In this document: positions 42,433 to 50,755 of the stretch, in pieces
How positions within the stretch are numbered: the stretch's first letter is position 1
Layout of the letters: every line of letters starts with the position of its first letter
Assembly (NCBI GenBank): GCA_034430115.1
Contig: DAOUFG010000090.1
Span: forward strand, 1-64,000
Direction: 5' to 3'
Origin: CAIXPS01 sp034430115
GTDB lineage: Bacteria; Chloroflexota; Anaerolineae; J036; Brachytrichaceae
Length of the DNA: 64,000 nt
Made by a program: the position numbers and the translations under genes
Notes under the pieces: model-generated
Databases searched by the model: none
The model's input: only the letters and a program-made list of their open reading frames with translations
What the model was told of the DNA's origin: nothing

Positions 42433-42545
42433 TAGCGATGAACCACAGATAAACACAGATGAACACGGATAAGTTGATGTGTGTTCTAACCGCCGATGCA
42501 CGCTGATGTAAACGCATCTGCGTTTATCCGTGTTTTGTTTCTGTG
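42433..42545. repeat. Imperfect palindromic intergenic repeat
   Basis: The left arm holds CACAGATAAACACAG and AACACGGATAAG, the right arm holds TTTATCCGTGTTTTG and TTTCTGTG. Such CACAGAT/AACACGGAT sequences recur as dispersed elements between genes in many genomes. The middle (GATGCACGCTGATG) is GC-rich. It lies between convergent genes. Confidence 0.6.
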
Positions 42546-42553
42546 AGCCCAGG

Positions 42554-44263
42554 TCACTTTGAAGTGAGCGAATCGGAGATGAATGTGCCCGCCGCCTGGC
42601 CGTCGATCGGTTTAGCGAAGAGGTAGCCCTGGCCGTATTCGCAGTCAAGCTCTTTGAGCCGGGTCAATTGATCGGTCGTTTCGATTCCTTCGGCGATCAC
42701 CTTCATGCCCAGGGCACGCCCAAGCGCCACGATGGCGCGGATCAACTCTGCGCCGTCCCGGCTCTCCTCCATCCTGCTGATGAAAGAGCGATCGATCTTG
42801 AGCGTCTCGGCGGGCAAATTTTGCAGGTAGCTCAACGACGAATAGCCCGTCCCGAAGTCGTCAATCTGCACTTTCACGCCCAACACTTGCAGTTGGTCTA
42901 GGATACGCGCGATGAGTTGGCTGTCGTCCACGATCACTTTTTCCGTAAGCTCCAATAGCAAATGTCTTGGCGCAAGGTCGGTCTCGCGCAGGATCCTTTC
43001 GATGCATTGGGCGAAATCCGGCTGTGTCAAGTGCTGGGGCGAAATATTCACGCTGATGGTTAAATTCTGGGCGCTTGGGAACTGCGTCTGCCATTCGTAC
43101 ATCTGGTGGCAGGCTTCCCGCATCACCCACCAGTTGATGGTCGTCATGATGCCGATCTCTTCCGCCACCGCGATGAAGTCCAATGGGTGCAGCGTGCCGC
43201 GGGTGGGATGCTCCCAGCGCAAGAGCGCCTCGAAACCGGTGAGTTGTTTGTCGTGCAGCCGCAGGATGGGCTGGTAATGTACCTTGAACTCGTGGCGCTC
43301 CAGCGCCTTTTTTAGGTCGGCTTCCAGCACCAGGCGTGCAACGGCGCGATCGCGCATGGTCGTGTTGAACACTTCGTGCCGTCCTTTGCCCTGGGCTTTG
43401 GCGCTATACATGGCGGTGTCGGCGTCTCGCAAGACGTCTCCCGGTTGGGCGTAGTCCGGGCCGTTTGACACGATGCCGATGCTGGCGGAGATAGTGATGG
43501 GGTGCCCGGATAAGTCGAACGGAGCGGAGAGCGCATGATGGATTTGTTCTGCCACGCGCGCAGCCTCGTCTGCATCCTGGGCATCTTCGAGCAAGATGGC
43601 GAACTCATCGCCGCCCAGTCTCGCGACGGTGTTCAGCGTGCCCACCGCGTTCACCAGCCGATGAGCGACTTCGGTCAAGACCTGGTCACCCGCGCCGTGC
43701 CCCAGGCTGTCGTTGATCACCTTGAAGCGATCCAGGTCCAGGAAGAGCACGGCGAAGGCGTCGTGCTGGCGCAGCTTGGCGCGCTGCAGCGCGCGCCCCA
43801 GGCGGTCGATGAAGAGCGTGCGGTTGGGTAAATTGGTCAGTGAGTCGTGCAGCACGTCGTGAGCGAGCTGTGCTTCCACCTCTTCACGTTTGGCGATCTC
43901 TTCACGCAGAACCTCGTGCTCGCGCTCCAACTCGTGTGCCTGCCTGCGGAAGCGAGTGGTAAATTCTCGCAGCAGGCCGACCAGCGTGCCCTCGCCGGTG
44001 AAGACCAGGCCGCCAAGCAGCAAGCCGGCCAGGTTGCTGACGACCGGCTGGCCCACCCACGTGAACATCAGGCCATTGGCCGGTGCGCTGAGCAACCCGC
44101 AAATTAAGCCGGCGCGAATCCCAAACAGCCCACTGATCATGGTGACGGGGAGCGCGATTAGCGCCGCAGCGGCCATCCCTGCGAACGAGTAAGCCGGCGC
44201 AAAACACAATAGATAGATGATGACGCTTCCCAGGGCGAGCAAAGCGCGAAGACGATTATTCAT
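42554..44263 (-). CDS. Membrane-bound GGDEF-EAL protein (c-di-GMP turnover)
   Basis: 569 residues. Four to five N-terminal membrane helices (about 1-100) are followed by a coiled region (RRQAHELEREHEVLREEIAKREEVEAQLAHD). The GGDEF domain is intact (RLGGDEFAILLED), so diguanylate cyclase activity is plausible. The EAL domain is also intact: GFEALLRWEHP, SVNISPQHL, LELTEKV, DDFGTGYSSLSYLQNLPAETLKIDRSF and AEGIET. Both activities may be present, or one may be regulatory. It is the third of three leftward genes with small gaps (Nudix, phosphoesterase upstream). No c-di-GMP effector is nearby. Confidence 0.93.
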   Translation of the reverse strand: MNNRLRALLALGSVIIYLLCFAPAYSFAGMAAAALIALPVTMISGLFGIRAGLICGLLSAPANGLMFTWVGQPVVSNLAGLLLGGLVFTGEGTLVGLLREFTTRFRRQAHELEREHEVLREEIAKREEVEAQLAHDVLHDSLTNLPNRTLFIDRLGRALQRAKLRQHDAFAVLFLDLDRFKVINDSLGHGAGDQVLTEVAHRLVNAVGTLNTVARLGGDEFAILLEDAQDADEAARVAEQIHHALSAPFDLSGHPITISASIGIVSNGPDYAQPGDVLRDADTAMYSAKAQGKGRHEVFNTTMRDRAVARLVLEADLKKALERHEFKVHYQPILRLHDKQLTGFEALLRWEHPTRGTLHPLDFIAVAEEIGIMTTINWWVMREACHQMYEWQTQFPSAQNLTISVNISPQHLTQPDFAQCIERILRETDLAPRHLLLELTEKVIVDDSQLIARILDQLQVLGVKVQIDDFGTGYSSLSYLQNLPAETLKIDRSFISRMEESRDGAELIRAIVALGRALGMKVIAEGIETTDQLTRLKELDCEYGQGYLFAKPIDGQAAGTFISDSLTSK

Positions 44264-44307
44264 GTTCAGCCGATATAAAACTGCTTGCCAATGTATGTTG
44301 CATCCTA

Positions 44308-44970
44308 TTACGGGAAAAGCCGGCGTGCCTTCACTTCGGCCACGGCATCGTCACGGAAGCGATAGAGCTTGGCGGGCCTGCCCTCATGCGTGCGATAGCG
44401 CCCCGTCTCTTCCAACACCTGTGCCTGCAAAATACGGCGGCGGAAGTTGCGCTTATCTAGCATCTCGGCCAGCACGATTTCGTAGGCCTGTTGCAGGTCG
44501 CTCAACGTGAACTCGGGCGGCAACAACTGAAATGCCACGGCGGAATATTCCACCTTATTGCGCAAGCGCTTCAGCGCGTAGTTGACGATTTCGTTGTGGT
44601 CGAATGCCATCGCCGGTAAATGATAGACCGACTTCCATTGCGCCTCCGCGGCGTCGTCGCCGGCTTGCACGGCGACAGGCGCAGGCACCAGTGCGAAGTA
44701 GGCCACCGTCACCACGCGCCCGCGCGGGTCGCGGTGTGGTTCACCAAAGGTGAAGAGCTGTTCGATGTGCATCCCCTCCACGTGCGTTTCTTCATATAGC
44801 TCGCGCGTCGCTGCGTCTTCAAGCGATTCGTCTGCTTCCACGTAGCCGCCGGGGATGGCCCAACGCCCTTGAAAGGGCGGGTTCTTGCGCTTGATCAGTA
44901 ATACCTGCAAGTCACCTTCGCGCAAAGTGAAGATGACGATGTCAACAGTGACGGATATTTCAGATCGCAT
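44308..44970 (-). CDS. Nudix hydrolase with C-terminal winged helix (NrtR-like)
   Basis: 220 residues. The N-terminal Nudix fold has a complete box, GGYVEADESLEDAATRELYEET, so it may still hydrolyse nucleoside diphosphate derivatives. The C-terminal segment FTLSDLQQAYEIVLAEMLDKRNFRRRIL is the winged-helix signature of NrtR-type NAD-metabolism regulators. This class senses ADP-ribose and represses NAD biosynthesis or sugar genes. No NAD genes are in the window. It is separated by 11 bases from the upstream phosphoesterase. Confidence 0.87.
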   Translation of the reverse strand: MRSEISVTVDIVIFTLREGDLQVLLIKRKNPPFQGRWAIPGGYVEADESLEDAATRELYEETHVEGMHIEQLFTFGEPHRDPRGRVVTVAYFALVPAPVAVQAGDDAAEAQWKSVYHLPAMAFDHNEIVNYALKRLRNKVEYSAVAFQLLPPEFTLSDLQQAYEIVLAEMLDKRNFRRRILQAQVLEETGRYRTHEGRPAKLYRFRDDAVAEVKARRLFP

Positions 44971-44981
44971 GGGTGACTCAT

Positions 44982-45824
44982 TCAGTGCTGCGTCGAGATG
45001 AACTCGCGCACTGAATCCTCGATACTGATTTTACCCGCCAGCAGCGGCGCTTCGTAGCGTGAGGACCACTGATAGAGCTGCGAGCGTGCGTAGCGCAGTT
45101 CGCGCAGCATCAAGAGCGCCAGCGGCCCGGCTTCATCCAGGAAACCGCTTTCGGCGAAGTCACGTTCGGCCTGGGCCCGGTCATACGCCAGCCGGATGAT
45201 CTGCGCTTCCCACTGGCCGTGGTGCCAGGTGATCTGGGCGTAACTGGCGCGCGGGTCGCCGTCGAAAGGCATCCCGGCAGCGCCCGCATTCACGACCAGC
45301 GTATCGTTCAGGCGGCGGATGAGCGGCACGTGCGTGTGACCCACGCAAAATAGCCTGGGCGCCGGCGCGCCGATCAGTTCGTGCAGCTCGCGGTCCGACG
45401 TGTGAGGGTAGACGCCGTCGCGAATGCCGCGCATGGAGGCGTGCGTCAGGCGTATTTCACTGCCGTCCCCGGCTGTCAGGCTGAGCTTGAAGGGCATGGC
45501 TTGCAGTGCCGAGACATCGCCGCCGAGCTTGCGATAGGTCCAATAGGACCCGCGCTTGACCTCAAAGGCGGGGCCGCAATGTAATTCATCGGGCCTGGCG
45601 TGATTGATCACATATTCTTCGTGGTTACCCAGCACCGTCAACCAGCCATGCTGGCGCTGTTTTTGCTGCACCAGACGCAAACATTCCAGCGGGCATGGGC
45701 CACGGTTTACCAAATCCCCCGCTACCACCACCTGATCCGGCTGCCATGCTTCGATGTGGTCTATGACGGCACGTAGGGCAGCGATATTTGAATGAACGTC
45801 AGAAAATACAGCGAGCTTCATCAT
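44982..45824 (-). CDS. Calcineurin-type metallophosphoesterase
   Basis: 280 residues. Metal ligands: FSDVHSN (DxH), VVVAGDLVNRGP (GDxxxRG), LGNHEEY (GNHE), and VGHTHVPLIR near residue 190. The order and length fit the bacterial phosphoesterase family related to YfcE/diadenosine tetraphosphatase. The substrate is unknown. Start: ATG 45824 or 45821; the longer open frame lacks conserved residues. A good promoter precedes it. Confidence 0.88.
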   Translation of the reverse strand: MMKLAVFSDVHSNIAALRAVIDHIEAWQPDQVVVAGDLVNRGPCPLECLRLVQQKQRQHGWLTVLGNHEEYVINHARPDELHCGPAFEVKRGSYWTYRKLGGDVSALQAMPFKLSLTAGDGSEIRLTHASMRGIRDGVYPHTSDRELHELIGAPAPRLFCVGHTHVPLIRRLNDTLVVNAGAAGMPFDGDPRASYAQITWHHGQWEAQIIRLAYDRAQAERDFAESGFLDEAGPLALLMLRELRYARSQLYQWSSRYEAPLLAGKISIEDSVREFISTQH

Positions 45825-45862
45825 CTTATGTTTGTGGGCTTTCAGGCGCGAATGCACACCCG

Positions 45863-45890
45863 ATTATAGGGTGATTGACCTGCCGACCAA
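45863..45890 (-). promoter_or_regulatory. Promoter of the phosphoesterase-Nudix-GGDEF/EAL group
   Basis: On the minus strand TTGGTC (45890-45885) is 16 bases from a perfect TATAAT (45868-45863). It lies about 39 bases upstream of the phosphoesterase start and near the divergent SH3 lipoprotein gene. Confidence 0.65.
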
Positions 45891-45997
45891 AACTACGTAA
45901 ACTAACGTTCGCCGGGATGCGCCGACGTCGTTCAGAGCCGAAGGTTAAAGAGAAGGAATGGGTGCCAGGCGCAACCACCGAGAGACTGAGGAGAAAG

Positions 45998-47314
45998 ATG
46001 GAGCGAGCACACATCACTACCCGCCTGGCGATCACAATACGTGTCGCTGTGGCCCTGGCGACCTTTGTCGCGGCCACTGCCTGCGGCAATACCAGTAGTA
46101 GTTCGAGCAAATCCCCTGAGGTGAGCGTGATCTCACCTTCGCCGAATGCGGAGGTGCAGACGAACGTCAGCATCTCCATTCAGGCCAATATCAGCGGTGA
46201 CAATATCACGCGCGCAGATGTGTATATCGATGGCCAGCCCTATGCCATCCTGACCACCGACGATAAGACCAAGGGAATGCCCTCTTTCCCCATTAACGTG
46301 CCCTGGGCGCCCTCCAGCGAAGGCGTGCACGTGTTGCAGTTTGTGGTCTACGGTGCCGACGCCAAGGTGTTGCTGAAGTCGGACCCGGTGATCTTTAAGG
46401 CGGTGGGCAAGAGCAGTGCCGCAGCAGGAACGACCGCGCCTGCCGTCGCCGCGGCGACGATCCTGCCCACGCAGACCACCGCGCCCACCCTCGCCACGGC
46501 GGTGCCGCTCACCAATGCCGTGCTGCTCACCGATGCTGTATCGCCGACCGCCTCGGCACAGGTGGTGATGGTGCTCAGCGCGACGGTGACTGTCGAAGGG
46601 GCCACGCCCAGCGGCCCGGCGCTGACCGTCACGAGCGATAGCCTGAACGTGCGCAGCGGCCCCGGCACCTGGTATGCCGTCGTCGGCCAGTTGCAAAACG
46701 GTGCCACGGTGACTGTGCGCGGCAAGAGCGCTGACGGGACATGGTGGCAGATCGATTATTCCAGCGCGCCGGGCGGTGTGGGCTGGGTGAGCGGCGAACT
46801 GGTGCAGACCAATAGCGCCGCATCGGACGTGCCGGTGATAACCGCCGAACCCACCTCCACAGGCGCGCCTGTGACGGCTTTGCCGGTGACCGCTACTTCG
46901 GCGGAGCCCACCGCGACGCCCGCGCCGACCAGCCGCCCGTGTGATTCGAGTACGCCGGGCTGGATGGGCAGCGATTCGCGCTATCCGTTCTGTGTTGGGA
47001 AGGTGCTCACCTGGTTCGATAACCAGGACGGCGCGCACCGCTATGAAAATATGCACGATGTGCCGCTGTCACTTTCGTGGGATATCTGGGGCGTGGACAG
47101 CGTATGGCTGGTGTTCGAGCAAGATAACAGCGGCTATTGCGACTTCACCAAGAAGTCGGTGCGCACGCTGAATCAGCAGGTGGCGACCACCGGTTCCTAC
47201 TCCTTTAACGTGAAGGACTTCCCCGGCGGCGCGACGCTGCGCATTTACCTGAACGTCAGACGCACCGACGGCCAGGTCGTGGAGTTTGGCGACAAGCGCC
47301 TGTGCATCTTCTGA
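45998..47314 (+). CDS. Lipoprotein with Ig-like domain and bacterial SH3 domain
   Basis: 438 residues. The lipobox region is FVAATAC (Cys29). An Ig-like domain follows (VISPSPNAEVQTNVSISIQANI ... VHVLQFVVYGADAKVL), then a long Thr/Ala/Pro linker and SH3b (LTVTSDSLNVRSGPGTWYAVVGQLQNGATVTVRG ... WWQIDYS). Another Thr-rich linker leads to a C-terminal Cys-containing domain (DSRYPFCVGKV ... GYCDFTK). The ATG at 45998 has GGAGAAAG upstream; a frame open from 45875 is not used. It probably sits on the outer face of the membrane and contacts the wall. No enzyme motif is seen. Confidence 0.83.
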   Translation: MERAHITTRLAITIRVAVALATFVAATACGNTSSSSSKSPEVSVISPSPNAEVQTNVSISIQANISGDNITRADVYIDGQPYAILTTDDKTKGMPSFPINVPWAPSSEGVHVLQFVVYGADAKVLLKSDPVIFKAVGKSSAAAGTTAPAVAAATILPTQTTAPTLATAVPLTNAVLLTDAVSPTASAQVVMVLSATVTVEGATPSGPALTVTSDSLNVRSGPGTWYAVVGQLQNGATVTVRGKSADGTWWQIDYSSAPGGVGWVSGELVQTNSAASDVPVITAEPTSTGAPVTALPVTATSAEPTATPAPTSRPCDSSTPGWMGSDSRYPFCVGKVLTWFDNQDGAHRYENMHDVPLSLSWDIWGVDSVWLVFEQDNSGYCDFTKKSVRTLNQQVATTGSYSFNVKDFPGGATLRIYLNVRRTDGQVVEFGDKRLCIF

Positions 47315-47360
47315 TTTTCGATTGAATCAACGAATTTGAACGAATGAAGTGGTGAGAAAG

Positions 47361-47479
47361 GTTGACGATTGGCGAAAGTGATACGAGCATTTTAAGAATC
47401 GTCAATCGTCAATCGTCAATCGTCAATCGTCAATCGTCAATCGTCAATCGTCAATCGTCAATCGTCAATCGTCAATCGT
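47361..47479. repeat. Tandem heptanucleotide repeat with inverted copy
   Basis: AATCGTC is repeated about 12 times from 47397 to 47479 (83 bases). A single inverted copy, TTGACGATT, precedes it at 47362-47370. It lies between the stop of the SH3 lipoprotein (47314) and the convergent yabN gene. It is likely a slippage-prone locus; copy number may differ between strains. Confidence 0.9.
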
Positions 47480-47506
47480 GTCAACGAATGTGTGCCGACG
47501 AGTGGA

Positions 47507-49240
47507 TCAATGCTCCGCCTGCTTCACTTCATGCCACACGGCCTGTAGCTCATCGGCGCTGAGCTTGTCCATCTGCATGTTGCGCGCGCGGATGATCGCC
47601 TCCATCGCGCGGAAGCGGCGCGAGAACTTCAAGTTCGCCTCGCGCAGCGCCGTCTCGATGTCGATGTTGTAGCCGTCGGCCAGGTCGGCGATGGTGAAGA
47701 GCAAGTCGCCCAGTTCCTCGCTGCGCTCGGTGTTATCGCGCGCGGCGAGCACCTCGTCCAGTTCCTCGTGCGACTTCGCCAGCCGTTGCGCGTGCGTGTC
47801 GAACTTGAACCCGGCGCGCTCGGCTTTGTGAGCCAGCTTCTGGGCCTGCGCCAGCGCGGGCAGGGCGGGTGGCACGCCGTCGATGGCCGATTCGCGCGCG
47901 GGTTTGCCGCCGGTCTTGTGTTCTTGTTGCTTGATGGCGTTCCAGTTGGTCAGCACGTCGCCCACGCTGTTCACCACCACGTCGCCAAAGACGTGCGGGT
48001 GACGCCGCTTCAGCTTCGCGTCGATCTCGCCGATCACGTCCACCATGCGGAATTCCTCGGCCTCGGTGGCGATCTGGATTTGCATCACCACGTTCATCAA
48101 CACGTCGCCCAGTTCCTCTTGCAGCGCATCCAGGTCGCCCTGGTCCAGCGCGTCCAACACTTCATACACTTCTTCCAGCAGCGCGCTGCGCAGCGACTCG
48201 TGCGTCTGTTCCCTATCCCACGGGCAGCCATTGGGCGCGCGCAAAAAGGCCACCGTTTCCTGGAAGGACTCGAAGCCGCCGGTGAACGGCATGGCCGGCA
48301 CGTAGAGCGTGGTCAGGTGATCGAACACGTCGTGATGGTCCAGTTGGTGCAATGGCAGCCTGAGAACCGATGAGGCATGGGAGAGGGGGTGAATGGGAGA
48401 GGGGGAGCCGGCATCCTGCTCCTGTTGCTCCGTCGGCTCCCCTGCTCCTCTGCTCGCCGTCTCCGCCGCTCCATTGCCGCCATTCACCACATACACTTCG
48501 TGCATGGGCGGATACTGGTTCATCAGGGTGAGCTTCAGGTCCGAGGCGATGGTGCGCGAATACACCTGCGCGATCAACGCCGGCTGATCGGGGTTCAGCG
48601 CAGGATGATGCAGCGCGGCCAGGTCCAGCGCGTCGCAGATTTGCAGCCCATCCAGCGGGTCTAATGAGCTTGGGAGCCCCGAAGAAGGGGAGAGGGGGTG
48701 AACCGGGGAGGGGGAGCCAGCATCCTGCTCCTGTTGCATCTCTGCTCTGTTGCTCCGTTGCTCCGTCGCTCCCCTGCGCCTCTGCTCCCGTGCTCCGTCG
48801 CTCCCTTGCGCCTCTGCTTCGTTGCTCCCAGGCGCGATACTCCGCGCCTCCTGTTCAAGAGCAAGTGCTTCTAGCACCGGCTCCACAAAGCTCAGGCCGC
48901 TCACGATGCGGGTTGGGATGCCTACCTCGCGGGCGCGCTGCAAAATGGCGTGCACCGTCGCTTCGCCTACCAGGGGGTGCCCCGGCACGGCATAGACCAT
49001 GTCCCCCTGTTGCGCCTGGGCGATCACCGCTCCGGTGATGTGCGCATATACATCGGCGAAGTCGCTGTCGTGCTCGTACAATTCATCAAAATCACGTAGG
49101 ATTAGTTTGGCGGGCAGCCCCGCCACCGTGGGGTGTTTGCGGGTGCGCAGATAGACGACGTTTGAGGTGTTTAAGATTTCCCATGCCTGGCGCGTAAGCA
49201 ACTGCGGGTCGCCAGGACCCAGGCCTAAAATCGTTAGCAT
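47507..49240 (-). CDS. YabN-like fusion: tetrapyrrole-methylase domain plus MazG nucleotide pyrophosphohydrolase
   Basis: 577 residues (typical YabN about 490). The N-terminal tetrapyrrole methylase-like domain (MLTILGLGPGDPQLLTRQAWEIL, YAVPGHPLVGEATVHAIL) probably no longer methylates. The C-terminal MazG has WDREQTHESLRSALLEEVYEVLDAL and LGDVLMNVVMQIQIA, with a second MazG-type segment (RSEELGDLLFTIADLAD). MazG clears aberrant (d)NTPs. Two stretches (about residues 127-195 and 254-291) are low-complexity insertions encoded by repeats. Start ATG 49240: TACAAT (49253-49248 on the minus strand) ends 7 bases before it, with no Shine-Dalgarno site. Confidence 0.88.
   Translation of the reverse strand: MLTILGLGPGDPQLLTRQAWEILNTSNVVYLRTRKHPTVAGLPAKLILRDFDELYEHDSDFADVYAHITGAVIAQAQQGDMVYAVPGHPLVGEATVHAILQRAREVGIPTRIVSGLSFVEPVLEALALEQEARSIAPGSNEAEAQGSDGAREQRRRGATEQRSNRAEMQQEQDAGSPSPVHPLSPSSGLPSSLDPLDGLQICDALDLAALHHPALNPDQPALIAQVYSRTIASDLKLTLMNQYPPMHEVYVVNGGNGAAETASRGAGEPTEQQEQDAGSPSPIHPLSHASSVLRLPLHQLDHHDVFDHLTTLYVPAMPFTGGFESFQETVAFLRAPNGCPWDREQTHESLRSALLEEVYEVLDALDQGDLDALQEELGDVLMNVVMQIQIATEAEEFRMVDVIGEIDAKLKRRHPHVFGDVVVNSVGDVLTNWNAIKQQEHKTGGKPARESAIDGVPPALPALAQAQKLAHKAERAGFKFDTHAQRLAKSHEELDEVLAARDNTERSEELGDLLFTIADLADGYNIDIETALREANLKFSRRFRAMEAIIRARNMQMDKLSADELQAVWHEVKQAEH
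48379..48428 (-). repeat. Coding repeat, copy 2 in yabN
   Basis: Core of 50 bases, about 46 of 50 identical to 48688-48737. Both share GAGAGGGGGTGAA and GCATCCTGCTCCTGTTGC. It encodes EQQEQDAGSPSPIHPLS on the gene's strand. The wider insertion runs from about 48366 to 48480. Confidence 0.75.
48688..48737 (-). repeat. Coding repeat, copy 1 in yabN
   Basis: Same 50-base core as 48379-48428, encoding MQQEQDAGSPSPVHPLS. Adjacent sequence (to about 48860) contains GCTCC-rich iterations such as CTCCGTTGCTCCGTCGCTCC, whose translation includes GATEQRS, nearly the same peptide as in the recJ insertion. Confidence 0.75.
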
Positions 49241-49247
49241 TTGCAAG

Positions 49248-49253
49248 ATTGTA
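49248..49253 (-). promoter_or_regulatory. -10-like hexamer for yabN, possibly leaderless
   Basis: TACAAT on the minus strand, 7 bases before ATG 49240. No ribosome site between them. Confidence 0.4.
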
Positions 49254-49296
49254 AACCAGGCAAGCCGCCTGGCGGAACCCACGGAAACGTATCTGT

Positions 49297-50352
49297 ATGG
49301 AACATGAAACATTGCGGCACGCCCGCCAGGAGGGCACGCCGTTGATTGATCCGGAAACGGGCCAGGTCACCTTCGTGTGGCGTGGCAAAACGCCGCCCCA
49401 ACTGAACGGCGATTTTGACGACTGGGGCACGCCGGGCGCTGAGCAGCCACCGGTGGGGCTGGCCGAACTAGAGCCGGGGCTGTGGGCCTATACGCTCACG
49501 CTCCCGCGTGATGCCTACATCGAATATGCGTTCGTGCTGAATGGCCGGCGTGTGGCGGATCCGCTGAACCCGCGCAGCACGCCCAATGGCATGGGCGAGG
49601 TGAACAACTTCTTCTACATGCCCGAGGCTGCGCCCACCCCGCTTGCCGTGCGCGACCGGCGCGTGGCGCATGGCGAGCTGACGCATCACGCCGTGGAGGC
49701 GGGCGACCTGGTGGTTGGCACGCGCCGCTCGGTCTATCTCTATCAGCCGCCCACCGCCGATCCGTGCCCGCTGCTGGTGGTGCTGGATGGGCACGACTAT
49801 CTGCGGCGCGCCAGGTTGCCCAACATCGTGGATAACCTGATCGCCCAGGGGCGCATCCAGCCGATCGCGCTGGCGCTGGTGGATAGCAGCGCATCGGCGC
49901 GCTTCGTCGAATATGCGTGCAGCGAGGCGACGGTGGGCTTTCTCCTGGAGATCGTGATTCCCTACGCGCGCGAGCATCTGAACCTGCTGGACGTAAACCA
50001 TCTGCCGGGCGCGTATGGCGTGCTGGGCGCGTCGATGGGCGGGGTGATGGCGTTGTATGCGGGCGTGCGCGCGCCGGAGGTGTTTGGCAGCGTGCTCAGC
50101 CAGTCGGGCGCGTTCAGTATGCCGAATCACGACTTCGTGATCTTCGACCTGCTGCGCCAATCGAGCGCCCGGCCGGTGCGCATCTGGATGGACGCCGGCC
50201 GCTACGAGGGGTTGCTGGCGTGCAACCGGCGCATGAACGAGTTGCTGGTGGGCAAGGGCTACAACGTCACCTACCGCGAATATAGCGGCGGGCACAACTA
50301 CCCGTCCTGGCGCGAAGACCTGTGGCGCGGGTTGGAGGCGCTGTATGGGTAG
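49297..50352 (+). CDS. Enterochelin-esterase-like alpha/beta hydrolase with N-terminal E-set domain
   Basis: 351 residues. The N-terminal about 100 residues form a CBM48/E-set type domain (VTFVWRGKTPPQLNGDFDDWGTP ... IEYAFVLNGRRVADPLNPRS), as in Fes-like esterases. The hydrolase core has LLVVLDGHDYL, the nucleophile elbow GVLGASMGGVMALY (Ser in GASMGG), and the His in YSGGHNYPSWR; an Asp in WMDAGRYEG completes the likely triad. The substrate may be a glycan or siderophore ester, or another carboxyl ester; unknown. It overlaps clpS by 8 bases. Confidence 0.87.
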   Translation: MEHETLRHARQEGTPLIDPETGQVTFVWRGKTPPQLNGDFDDWGTPGAEQPPVGLAELEPGLWAYTLTLPRDAYIEYAFVLNGRRVADPLNPRSTPNGMGEVNNFFYMPEAAPTPLAVRDRRVAHGELTHHAVEAGDLVVGTRRSVYLYQPPTADPCPLLVVLDGHDYLRRARLPNIVDNLIAQGRIQPIALALVDSSASARFVEYACSEATVGFLLEIVIPYAREHLNLLDVNHLPGAYGVLGASMGGVMALYAGVRAPEVFGSVLSQSGAFSMPNHDFVIFDLLRQSSARPVRIWMDAGRYEGLLACNRRMNELLVGKGYNVTYREYSGGHNYPSWREDLWRGLEALYG

Positions 50353-50653
50353 AGTGGCAACGCCAGAGGCCCAGACCACGCTCGATCAGGAGGTGGCGCT
50401 GGAGCCGCCCTGGCGCGTGATCGTGCACAACGACGACGTCACGCCCTACGACTTTGTCATCCAGGTGATGATGAGCATCTTCAAGCTCTCCGCCGAGATG
50501 GCCGAGCAAGTGACGCTCACCGCGCATCTCACCGGGCGGGCGCATGTGGTCACGCGGCCCAAGCGCGAGGCCGAGCTGCTGGTGGCCAAGGCGCACTTCG
50601 CCGCGCGTCTGGAGGATTACCCGCTCACCTTCGCGTTGGAGCCGGAGGAGTAG
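50345..50653 (+). CDS. clpS: ClpS, adaptor of the Clp protease
   Basis: 102 residues. WRVIVHNDDVTPYDFVIQVMMSIFKLS includes the conserved Asn-Asp-Asp that binds the N-terminus of substrates, and LTAHLTGRAHV carries the histidine. ClpS delivers N-degron proteins to ClpAP or ClpCP. No clpA/C or clpP is adjacent. It is translationally coupled to the esterase gene (8-base overlap). The ATG start and length are standard. Confidence 0.92.
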   Translation: MGRVATPEAQTTLDQEVALEPPWRVIVHNDDVTPYDFVIQVMMSIFKLSAEMAEQVTLTAHLTGRAHVVTRPKREAELLVAKAHFAARLEDYPLTFALEPEE

Positions 50654-50689
50654 GCGAGGGAAAGGGGGAGAGGAGACAGGAAGTTTCAC

Positions 50690-50717
50690 TTGCGACTTGA
50701 GCTATTTACTTGATAAT
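50690..50717 (+). promoter_or_regulatory. Promoter of the defence-like cassette
   Basis: TTGCGA (50690-50695), 16-base spacer, GATAAT (50712-50717), 38 bases upstream of the DUF499 gene and 36 bases after the clpS stop. The match is 4/6 and 5/6 to consensus. Confidence 0.5.
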
Positions 50718-50755
50718 AGACATGTTCGACTCGTGCATCATTTCCTGGGGATCAT

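Noticed and set aside
47397..47479. CRISPR-like array
   Set aside because: The unit is only 7 bases with no spacers; it is a simple tandem repeat.
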